This document shows, one piece after another, positions 1-6,117 of a DNA stretch of 64,000 nt. Numbering within the stretch: the stretch's first letter is position 1; every line of letters starts with the position of its first letter. The notes beneath the pieces are model-generated. The model made no database searches. It had not been told where the DNA came from and was given only the letters and a program-made list of their open reading frames with translations. Source of the DNA: Methylotenera sp. GTDB lineage: Bacteria > Pseudomonadota > Gammaproteobacteria > Burkholderiales > Methylophilaceae. A program made the position numbers and the translations under genes. The stretch lies in NCBI RefSeq assembly GCF_029946165.1, contig NZ_JAQSDZ010000001.1, positions 1-64,000 on the forward strand. Direction: 5' to 3'.

Positions 1-165
1 TTCCTTTGAAGGTCATTGGTAAAATATCATTTACACAGATTTTTTTACAGGCTCTAAGTAAGGTTAGTCAGTACTATATTTTTATATCTGTCTATTATAT
101 ATATATCTATGTATCTCTCTATAGGTTAGCAGTGGTTAGCGGTGGCTAAATTTGGATATTATTCT
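1..165. other. AT-rich non-coding end of phage-like remnant
   Basis: No gene is visible. The stretch is very AT-rich, with TA-rich runs around 85-115, and carries two copies of GGTTAGC at 124-130 and 134-140 followed by a related GGTGGCTA at 141-148. These short spaced repeats lie just downstream of the phage-type genes read on the minus strand and could be protein-binding sites, but two to three copies are too few to call iterons. Confidence 0.3.
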
Positions 166-570
166 TTAAAAGTTATCTTCGTCATCAATCGTATCAACAT
201 TAGAACTAGATGGTTTATCGTTAGGATATCGAGGTTTACTTGCTCTCACAGACTGTGCTTGACTAAAGGCTTTAATCTCACTTAATTGCCTATCCAGCTC
301 TTGATGAGAATAGATTCCATTCGAGTCAACCTTAAAGAATTCTTCTAGTATTTCTTTGAGAACTTCCTCACCTCTTGTATCTTTGATATCAATTCTTCTA
401 TTAAAGGCACTACCAAGTGGAGGAAGCTTATTACCATTAGTCCAGTAAGCTACCAATAGTTTGATATAAACAGCTACATGGGCATCACTTAAGTTATTAA
501 TTTCATGTAAGAACAAACCTACATTCAACTTGAGCCAAGCCATTGGGTCTTTATTAGTTTTAGTTGCCAT
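166..570 (-). CDS. DUF1376 (YdaU-like) phage-type protein
   Basis: A 134-residue protein. The first half, about residues 8-60 (MAWLKLNVGLFL, then a stretch with NLSDAHVAVYIKLL), matches my recollection of the DUF1376/YdaU family, found mainly in prophages next to replication genes. The C-terminal 35 residues are polar and acidic and look disordered. Its ATG overlaps the last base of the upstream small ORF, so the two are probably co-transcribed. The biochemical function of the family is unknown; a role in phage replication is inferred only from usual context. It is shorter than many YdaU proteins, so it may lack a C-terminal domain. Confidence 0.6.
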   Translation of the reverse strand: MATKTNKDPMAWLKLNVGLFLHEINNLSDAHVAVYIKLLVAYWTNGNKLPPLGSAFNRRIDIKDTRGEEVLKEILEEFFKVDSNGIYSHQELDRQLSEIKAFSQAQSVRASKPRYPNDKPSSSNVDTIDDEDNF

Positions 571-752
571 TATTCTTCATTTCCTTCTTTTTGATTTTTA
601 TGCTCTTTAAGCAAAATCGCTAGAGCTTGATTGTTGTTAATTTTTACTTCGTATTTACTTAAATAATTTCTTTGGAATAACTTTAGGTATTCAAAAGTAA
701 CGAGCGGTAACGCAAAGCTCCTAAAGATTTTCTTATCATCCATGGGGTACAT
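570..752 (-). CDS. Small hypothetical protein of phage-like remnant
   Basis: A 60-residue ORF that I do not recognise. It starts with ATG preceded by AGGAA at good spacing and ends one base into the start codon of the DUF1376 gene, so the pair looks translationally coupled. The sequence is lysine- and asparagine-rich with a basic-acidic tail and no transmembrane segment or cysteine motif. Its position suggests a phage accessory or replication-associated protein, but that rests on neighbourhood only. Confidence 0.45.
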   Translation of the reverse strand: MYPMDDKKIFRSFALPLVTFEYLKLFQRNYLSKYEVKINNNQALAILLKEHKNQKEGNEE

Positions 753-832
753 ATTTCCTTATACAGTTAGAATATTTACAATTGGTCTTCCTAAAGTATG
801 TACATCAGGCTGTAAGCCATTGAATTTATGCA

Positions 833-1320
833 TCAACCTTGTATATTTGGTGTTACGGGAGTTAAGTGTCTCTTAGCGATATCTGAGCCTTCACCACCAG
901 TCTTAACCCTATTGATAACCTTAGCTACCTTCTCAGCTTCGCGAGTGTCTAAGGTAACTGTAGTAACTGGTGATAAGTCTTGAAGGTCTGAAGGTAACTC
1001 TAGAGTCGCTAGGTTCTCGTTGTACTGAGAACGGATATGTGTTGGATGAGTTAAGCTAGTGTCTACTGCGTGGACACCGTAGCGAACCACATAGCATCTG
1101 CTCGTACTGCTCTAGCTAAATCACCAAAGCCAACTTCAGCACACCACTGAGAAAACTTTTGGTCTGCCTTATGTAACTTACGTCCAACTAGCAGAGCTTC
1201 TCCGACTGACTTCCAAAGTTGCCTCTGTTCTTGCGCTGTGGTCTTAATGGTAGACCATGCAGATATACCTCTGCTGACTATTGCTTGTTGAATATCAATA
1301 ATGACATATTCAAGAGTAAC
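833..1320 (-). pseudogene. Frameshifted, start-less phage-type gene remnant
   Basis: Two overlapping reading frames together look like one broken protein. The first frame is open from 1320 to a TAG at 1063. It contains LWKSVGEALLVGRKL, QWCAEVGFGDLARAV and ADAMWFA, resembling phage proteins with a DUF3102-like segment, but no ATG, GTG or TTG start precedes these motifs. The second frame (833-1090) continues with LTHPTHIRSQYNEN and a hydrophilic C-terminus, and could begin only at an unsupported GTG. The natural reading is a frameshift near 1065-1090 plus loss of the 5' end. A programmed frameshift is possible in principle, but I see no slippery heptamer. The homology is recalled, not searched. 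Confidence 0.5.
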
Positions 1321-1369
1321 TTAAGGGTGATAAAATACTGGGGAATTTGGAGCAATTAGAATTAAAGCT

Positions 1370-1392
1370 TGTGGTACTATTGTGGTACTTTT
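1370..1392. repeat. Overlapping 12-bp direct repeats near element junction
   Basis: TGTGGTACTATT at 1370-1381 is followed immediately by TGTGGTACTTTT at 1381-1392. Tandem repeats of this size between phage-type genes and the first host gene are typical of integrase arm-binding sites, which would place the attachment site close by, within about 1390-1500. No integrase gene and no second copy of an att core are visible in the window. Confidence 0.35.
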
Positions 1393-1511
1393 AAAAACAC
1401 ACCACTCTAAGAACTAGATTGTATGCGGGTTGCAGAGGTTACTTTGAATCCTCAACGCCTCTTTTGGGCACCAAATCAAACCTTATTCTACTCCATTCAA
1501 CGAGACTCATT

Positions 1512-1727
1512 ATGTCACAAACTACACAATTTGATTTAACTACAGAATACGTAGAATTATGCAATCTACTAAAATTATTAGGATTAGCTGACAGTGGCGG
1601 TCGCGGTAAAGCAATGGTGGCGGAAGGGTTAGTGAAGGTTGATGGTTTAATTGAAACTAGAAAAACAGCTAAAATCCGCACTGGTCAAACGGTAGTGGTT
1701 GGCAATCAAACGATTAACATTAATTAA
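1512..1727 (+). CDS. S4-domain RNA-binding protein (YbcJ-like)
   Basis: A 71-residue single-domain protein. The S4 motif is clear: LLGLADSGGRGKAMVAEGLV, then VDG and a basic segment (TRKTAKIRTGQTVVV). This matches the small YbcJ/YaaA-type S4 family, which binds structured RNA; its cellular target is not established. The frame stays open upstream to 1419, but that part reads through the phage-element junction. The ATG at 1512 puts the start where family members begin, so I chose it. The gene stands alone, on the opposite strand to its neighbours. Confidence 0.8.
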   Translation: MSQTTQFDLTTEYVELCNLLKLLGLADSGGRGKAMVAEGLVKVDGLIETRKTAKIRTGQTVVVGNQTININ

Positions 1728-2032
1728 ATAAGCTGGTGATTGTCACTAGGTCGGATATTTTTCTAAATCAATGAATTATTTCTAATTCACACAACACCTT
1801 AACTTACAACAGCTATATTTAGATGAGTAATCAGTAATATGCAATTATCACGTGATAAGAAATCAGCTTTAGAGCGCACTTAAACTCTAAAGCTTGAATC
1901 TGACTAAACCTTACCGATACTTATAAACTTTCTTATTGAAAGATGAATATATTTTAGAGGTTTATTCTAGCTACTTTGACAAATAGGCTTTTGAATAAAT
2001 TAAGCTTGTTGTGGAAAGTCTAACGCAAGCTA
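1728..2032. other. Intergenic region with two inverted repeats
   Basis: There is no gene here. Two structures stand out: a perfect 14-bp palindrome TTATCACGTGATAA at 1845-1858, and a hairpin with 10-bp arms AGCTTTAGAG at 1865-1874 and CTCTAAAGCT at 1885-1894. Neither is followed by a clean T-run, so neither is a classical terminator. They lie between the convergent 3' ends of the S4 gene and infA and may act as weak transcription barriers. Confidence 0.4.
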
Positions 2033-2293
2033 TTAATAAGTACGTTTTCTTGGTGTAAATGTGGCACCACCAGATTCAATATGCCTGAAAGTAATGCGGC
2101 CATTATTGATATCATATGGAGAAAGTTCCAAAGTTACTTTGTCGCCAGCTAGAATTCGAATGTGATTTTTTTTCATTTTACCGCCAGTATAGGCAATTAA
2201 CTTGTGCCCATTGTCCAACGTTACGCGATAGCGCGAGTCTGGTAATATTTCCATCACCACACCATTCATTTCAATCAATTCTTCTTTAGCCAA
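2033..2293 (-). CDS. infA: Translation initiation factor IF-1
   Basis: IF-1 is an OB-fold protein that binds the ribosomal A site during initiation. The core is nearly canonical: [20 protein letters not shown], then [18 protein letters not shown] and [18 protein letters not shown]. The protein is 86 residues, longer than the 72 of E. coli, with an extra tail rich in Gly, Thr, Arg and Lys; such longer IF-1 isoforms occur in Betaproteobacteria. The start chosen is TTG at 2293, because GGAGA lies 7 nt upstream and it yields the standard MAKEE N-terminus. A further in-frame TTG at 2323 would add ten residues unlike the family. It is divergent from the cold-shock gene. Confidence 0.9.
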   Translation of the reverse strand: MAKEELIEMNGVVMEILPDSRYRVTLDNGHKLIAYTGGKMKKNHIRILAGDKVTLELSPYDINNGRITFRHIESGGATFTPRKRTY

Positions 2294-2454
2294 ATCTAGT
2301 TCTCCAGTAATATTTTGAAGCAATTTACAATAAGCAACAATCTCTATAGAGCTTGTTGCTTAAAATGAAAGTTCTAGTAAAAAATACTACTCACATTTAA
2401 ACTACTTGCAACTGATCCATATACTGCTCGCGCGCATTATAACGCTTGAGTTCT

Positions 2455-2474
2455 GATTAATCAATTGATTAATC
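2455..2474. promoter_or_regulatory. 20-bp perfect palindrome, candidate operator
   Basis: The sequence reads the same on both strands over 20 bp, is AT-rich with a central AATT, and lies between two divergent genes. It is long enough to bind a dimeric regulator. It has no loop, so it is a poor RNA hairpin. Function is inferred from position only. Confidence 0.35.
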
Positions 2475-2556
2475 CTCTAAATTATGTGCCAAATACCAAC
2501 AAATTTATAAATTTACATATTTTTCATTGCTAATCATGATTTATAGAAAATATTGC

Positions 2557-2585
2557 TTGACACGGCAATTGTTTACAAGTAAAAA
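2557..2585 (+). promoter_or_regulatory. Candidate sigma-70 promoter of cold-shock gene
   Basis: TTGACA at 2557-2562 matches the -35 consensus exactly; TAAAAA at 2580-2585, 17 bp later, is a poor -10. The distance to the ATG leaves a leader of about 100 nt. Confidence 0.35.
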
Positions 2586-2694
2586 GTAATTTCGGCGTTT
2601 GGATGTTTAAAGTGGTTAAGTTCTCAAGACTGATTATTTGTTAAAAACCCAATCATTTAGGGTGCCTCCCTTTTTTAAAAGTATGGAATAAGAT

Positions 2695-2898
2695 ATGGCT
2701 ACAGGTTTAGTTAAATGGTTTAATGATTCAAAAGGTTTTGGTTTCATTACTCCTGATGCAGGCGGCGACGATTTATTCGCTCATTTCTCAGCTATCGTAG
2801 ATAGCGGCTACAAAAGCTTAAAAGAAAATGATCGCGTAAGTTTTGACGTTACAGACGGTCCAAAAGGTAAACAAGCTTCAAACATCCAAAAAGCTTAG
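2695..2898 (+). CDS. Cold-shock protein, CspA family
   Basis: A 67-residue single cold-shock domain that binds single-stranded RNA and DNA. Both RNA-binding motifs are intact: KGFGFITP (RNP1, about residues 13-20) and DLFAHFS (RNP2, about 26-32). Length and sequence are typical for CspA/CspD-type proteins of Proteobacteria; which paralogue cannot be told from the sequence. A strong intrinsic terminator follows, so the gene is monocistronic. The long leader suggests post-transcriptional control as in other csp genes. Confidence 0.93.
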   Translation: MATGLVKWFNDSKGFGFITPDAGGDDLFAHFSAIVDSGYKSLKENDRVSFDVTDGPKGKQASNIQKA

Positions 2899-2926
2899 TT
2901 AACTAGAATCCAGTTAATGGAATTCA

Positions 2927-2960
2927 AAAAAAAATAGCCCTTCATTGGGCTATTTTTTTA
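2927..2960 (+). terminator. Intrinsic terminator of cold-shock gene
   Basis: The stem TAGCCC/GGGCTA is extended by A/T pairs, with loop TTCATT at 2941-2946 and a run of seven T at 2953-2959. The A-run on the left arm means it could also work in the other direction. Confidence 0.85.
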
Positions 2961-3025
2961 TCTTAAAATTGATGGTTTTAATTCAAACCTAAAAGTATTC
3001 TAGCCTATTAAAATTTAACACCCAC

Positions 3026-3280
3026 ATGACTCCTACCGATTTGATTGGCTATTCCTCAGCCTTTTTAACTACATTTGCTTTCGTGCCACAAGCATTGCAC
3101 TCATGGAAAACACGTGATTTATCAGGTGTTTCACTACCCATGTATAGCTTGTTTAGCTTGGGCGTATTGGGTTGGTTCATGTATGGCCTAATGATTACGA
3201 GTTGGCCCATAATTCTGGCCAACGGCATCACCTTAGTTTTAGCGTGCGCAGTGCTTATTTTAAAACTAAAGCACCGCTAA
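3026..3280 (+). CDS. SemiSWEET sugar transporter
   Basis: An 84-residue membrane protein with three predicted helices (about residues 6-26, 40-58 and 62-80), the triple-helix unit of the MtN3/SWEET superfamily. The PQ motif is visible in FAFVPQ in helix 1, followed by SWKTRDLSGVSL, as in bacterial SemiSWEETs, which work as dimers carrying sugars across the inner membrane. It converges on the PQQ lipoprotein gene with a 12-bp gap. The substrate cannot be told from sequence. Confidence 0.85.
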   Translation: MTPTDLIGYSSAFLTTFAFVPQALHSWKTRDLSGVSLPMYSLFSLGVLGWFMYGLMITSWPIILANGITLVLACAVLILKLKHR

Positions 3281-3292
3281 CACGTTTTAGCA

Positions 3293-5122
3293 CTACTTCC
3301 CAAGTGCGTAAACCACAATATTATCGCCAGCAGTATAGCCAAATATAGAATTACCCCCTGCAGCGACTGCTACATACTGCACACCATCAATTTCATAGCT
3401 GATAGGTGGCGCATTAACACCTGCATCGACTTTAGTTTGCCACAATAAGTCACCTGTATTGCTGTTGTATGCATTAAAGTTGCCGCTGCCCTCACCCATA
3501 AATAACAAGCCGCTTTGAGTCGCAAGCAAGCCGCCCATCAAAGGCTGCTCAGTTTTAACTTGCCATCGCATTTTTCCTGTTGCAAGATTGATTGCTGAAA
3601 TCACGCCCCAACGCGGGTCTTTAGTTGGTTCAGACGATGCATATCGAGTAGAGGGCTTGCCATCCAGAGCATCCTCTTCCACTAAGGTATATTTAATGGG
3701 CGCATGTATACCAGCTACAAAACTGGTTTGATTATGCTCATCTAGCGCACTAGGGCTCCAGTTTGATCCACCTAAAATCCCAGGGTAAAGTACAGTGCCT
3801 TCTTTACTTGCTTTAGCAAAAAGATTTTTTTGTGGTACGAATGCATCAGACTTCATCAGCAGCTTACCAGTTGCTCTGTCGTTAACGTAATACCAACCAG
3901 TTTTACTGGCCTGCCCTACGGCAGCAATAGGCTTGCCGTCCTTCTTATAATCAAACAACACGGGCGGACTCGCTAAATCATAACCCCATACATCGTGTGG
4001 TACCTGCTGATAGTGCCATTTAAGCTTGCCTGTTTCAGTATCTAAAGCAATTAGAGAAACTGTATACAGATTATCCCCAGGACGAGAAATGTCGTTCATT
4101 TGCGGCGAAGGATTACCCGTACCAAAAAAAAGCGTATTGGTTTTAGTGTCAATAGCAGGCGTGCTCCAAGCAGAACCTCCGCCAAAGCGCCAAGCGTCTT
4201 TATTATTCACCATATTAGCTTTTTCAGCAGCAATATCTCGATTGAGCGAGATACCGTCTGAAGTTGTTTCAGCAAATACGCCCTCCCAACCTTGCGTTGG
4301 AATGGTATCAAATGTCCAAATACGCTTGCCACTAGCAACATCATAAGCAGCCAAGAAGCCTGGGCGACCATAACGGCCATCAACACCAACCACAGCACCT
4401 AGAGGTGCATTGACTGTTGGTTGGTCAATGTGCAGGCCATAACCCACTCCTGTTATGCCAACAATGACCTTGCCATGATAAACGACTGGCGCCATCGCGA
4501 TACCGACGCCCGTACCGCCATAGGCTTCTTTATGGCTTTTAGCGTCTGCCTGACTTAATGAGCTGGTTTTTTCTGTTAATGCCGTGTCATCGGCAACATC
4601 AATATCCCAAATCTTTGCGCCACTTTTAGCATCAAGTGCAATCAAGCGCGCGTCAACCGTACCAATAAATACTTTACCACCACTTACTGCCACGCCTCTA
4701 TTTGCAGGGCCACAGCACATTTTCCAATTCGCCCTACGCTCATGTTGATAGCGCCAAAGCTCTTTACCCGTTTTGGCATCTAATGCAACGACATGATTGA
4801 AAGGTAAAGCTACATACATGAAGCCACCAGTGACGATAGGTGTGGCCTGAAAACTTGCAACAACGCCACTTTTGAATTGCCAAGCCAGCTTTAAGTTTTT
4901 AACGTTTTGTGGATTAATTTGCGTGAGTGGAGAAAGCCGCTGATTTGTAAAATCACGGCCAAAACTTGGCCACTCTTTATCTGTACTACTTGATTGAACA
5001 TTTATTTGCTTAGTAGGAGAGCTACTGCATGAAAGCATTGCGACACTACTTAACAAAACTAAACCAAATAAACCAAATAAACCAGCATTACTCAACTGCT
5101 TGCATTGTAAAAGACTGCGCAT
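3293..5122 (-). CDS. PQQ-binding beta-propeller lipoprotein, putative quinoprotein dehydrogenase
   Basis: A 609-residue secreted protein of the quinoprotein alcohol dehydrogenase family. I chose the ATG at 5122 because AAGGA sits 7 nt upstream; an ATG at 5152 lacks a ribosome site. A signal segment (residues 12-31) ends in MLSC, so Cys32 is probably lipidated and the protein anchored in the periplasm. Propeller W-motifs recur (ALDAKTGKELW, ALDAKSGAKIW, ALDTETGKLKW). The vicinal Cys pair (136-137) that contacts PQQ is present, as is FFGTGNPSP. In the HDVWGYD segment Gly380 stands where methanol dehydrogenases have the catalytic Asp (WDYD), although Asp382 is kept. Substrate is unknown and catalysis uncertain. 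The gene appears monocistronic. Confidence 0.8.
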   Translation of the reverse strand: MRSLLQCKQLSNAGLFGLFGLVLLSSVAMLSCSSSPTKQINVQSSSTDKEWPSFGRDFTNQRLSPLTQINPQNVKNLKLAWQFKSGVVASFQATPIVTGGFMYVALPFNHVVALDAKTGKELWRYQHERRANWKMCCGPANRGVAVSGGKVFIGTVDARLIALDAKSGAKIWDIDVADDTALTEKTSSLSQADAKSHKEAYGGTGVGIAMAPVVYHGKVIVGITGVGYGLHIDQPTVNAPLGAVVGVDGRYGRPGFLAAYDVASGKRIWTFDTIPTQGWEGVFAETTSDGISLNRDIAAEKANMVNNKDAWRFGGGSAWSTPAIDTKTNTLFFGTGNPSPQMNDISRPGDNLYTVSLIALDTETGKLKWHYQQVPHDVWGYDLASPPVLFDYKKDGKPIAAVGQASKTGWYYVNDRATGKLLMKSDAFVPQKNLFAKASKEGTVLYPGILGGSNWSPSALDEHNQTSFVAGIHAPIKYTLVEEDALDGKPSTRYASSEPTKDPRWGVISAINLATGKMRWQVKTEQPLMGGLLATQSGLLFMGEGSGNFNAYNSNTGDLLWQTKVDAGVNAPPISYEIDGVQYVAVAAGGNSIFGYTAGDNIVVYALGK

Positions 5123-5163
5123 ACAACCTTCCTTTGGACTCATCAATAGCATTTAAAATTTAA

Positions 5164-5183
5164 GTATACAGATGTGTATACAG
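5164..5183. promoter_or_regulatory. Direct repeat GTATACAG x2 upstream of PQQ lipoprotein
   Basis: GTATACAG occurs at 5164-5171 and 5176-5183 with ATGT between them, so the repeat period is 12 bp. GTATAC is itself palindromic. The pair lies 42-61 bp upstream of the chosen start codon, within the expected promoter, so it may be a regulator binding site. Confidence 0.35.
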
Positions 5184-5379
5184 TTTGCAAATTTTTATGC
5201 CAGATGACGTGAAAGTTAAACTCTAAGATATGCAGCAAATGATTAAGTAGATTGAGAGTCAACTTATGCACAGAAGTAAAATTATGGTGCGAGATTGATA
5301 AAATAGCCCGTATTTAACCCAGATAATCCATTAGAACATTTATTTTTTAGCATTTTCCACCAAAACTGTTGCGGATGGC

Positions 5380-5458
5380 TGTAGGAGGGGCTTGTAGCCC
5401 CGAACAAAATATCACTTCGAATCGCCATCGCGATTAGGTGCCGCAAGCCCCTCCTACA
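5380..5458. repeat. REP-like palindromic element
   Basis: The outer arms TGTAGGAGGGGCTTG (5380-5394) and CAAGCCCCTCCTACA (5444-5458) are perfectly complementary over 15 bp. Inside are two more hairpins: GGGGCT-TGT-AGCCCC (5387-5401) and AATCGC-CATC-GCGATT (5420-5435). The GTAGGAG...GGCTTGTAGCC pattern is the known form of REP sequences mobilised by TnpA-REP (RAYT) transposases in Gammaproteobacteria and some Betaproteobacteria. No RAYT gene is in the window. Confidence 0.7.
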
Positions 5459-5502
5459 TTGGATTTACATTATTTCAATTATTTCTAATGGACAATCAGG
5501 GT

Positions 5503-6051
5503 TTAAGATAATGCGTATATAGCTGGCAAATTTCGCCACCAGCCATAAGAATCCATACCACAGCCAAACACATAGAGATTAGGTACGTCTAAACCAACAA
5601 AGTCAGCTTTAATTGGTTTTGGATGTGATAATTTCTTTTCTACCAATACAGCGGAATAAACCTCTTTTGCACCTAGTGCAAGGCATTTTTCTTTAATTGC
5701 CAGCAAAGTAATTCCCTCGTCCAAAATATCATCTACCAACAATACAGTTCGATTGCTTAGATCTAACTTTGGTAGAGATTGCCAGATAAGCGCATTGCCT
5801 ACCGTGTTGTTTTGATAGCGGCTAGCATGTACGTAGTCTAGTTCAAGTGGAAATGTCAGTTGTGTGAGTAATTGCCCAGCGAAAACAATACCACCGCCCA
5901 TCACGCAAATCACAATTGGTCGAGTTTCTTCAAGTTGTAAAGTGACTTCTTTGCCAATTCTGCTTATTGCAAGCTGAACGGCCTCGGATGTATGAATAAG
6001 TTGCGCTTGATCGAGCAAATCTTGAGGGTTTAGTATTTTCAATTTGGCCAT
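5503..6051 (-). CDS. hpt: Hypoxanthine-guanine phosphoribosyltransferase
   Basis: A 182-residue type I phosphoribosyltransferase that salvages hypoxanthine and guanine to IMP and GMP using PRPP. The PRPP-binding motif VLLVDDILDEGITL is complete (about residues 103-116), and the pyrophosphate-loop region CVMGGGIVFAGQL (about 49-61) is also present. The length fits the family. It lies 66 bp downstream of the polysaccharide cluster in the same direction and may be read from it, although the function is unrelated. The start has no strong ribosome site. Hpt or the related HprT-type annotation both fit; base preference is inferred. Confidence 0.85.
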   Translation of the reverse strand: MAKLKILNPQDLLDQAQLIHTSEAVQLAISRIGKEVTLQLEETRPIVICVMGGGIVFAGQLLTQLTFPLELDYVHASRYQNNTVGNALIWQSLPKLDLSNRTVLLVDDILDEGITLLAIKEKCLALGAKEVYSAVLVEKKLSHPKPIKADFVGLDVPNLYVFGCGMDSYGWWRNLPAIYALS

Positions 6052-6117
6052 TTGCGAATTAGTTAAGAAGTTACTTATACAAAAATTAATGAAGTTGAAA
6101 ATTTAATAATTAAGAAG

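Larger units (their letters stand above)
2294..2694. other. Divergent promoter region of infA and cold-shock gene
   Basis: No gene is present. A perfect 20-bp palindrome built on GATTAATCAATTGATTAATC occupies 2455-2474. A candidate -35 TTGACA at 2557-2562 with a weak -10 TAAAAA at 2580-2585 (17-bp spacer) faces the cold-shock gene and would leave a 5' leader of roughly 100 nt, as cold-shock mRNAs often have. The infA promoter was not located with confidence. Confidence 0.45.
5123..5502. other. Intergenic region with REP-like element and promoter repeats
   Basis: There is no gene. The right-hand part holds a REP-like inverted repeat (5380-5458). Next to the PQQ lipoprotein gene are two direct repeats of GTATACAG. 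The rest shows nothing recognisable. Confidence 0.5.

Noticed and set aside
124-148. Iterons or CRISPR-like repeats in the left end
   Set aside because: Only two exact 7-bp copies plus one variant, with no regular spacers.
1430-1475. tRNA-like 3' end near GAATCCTC...GGGCACCA
   Set aside because: The T-arm and acceptor lengths do not fit and no D- or anticodon arm precedes it; at best a fragment or att core.
4026-4346. Plus-strand ORF of 106 residues inside the PQQ lipoprotein gene
   Set aside because: It is an antisense shadow of a strongly supported gene, without a ribosome site or recognisable protein features.
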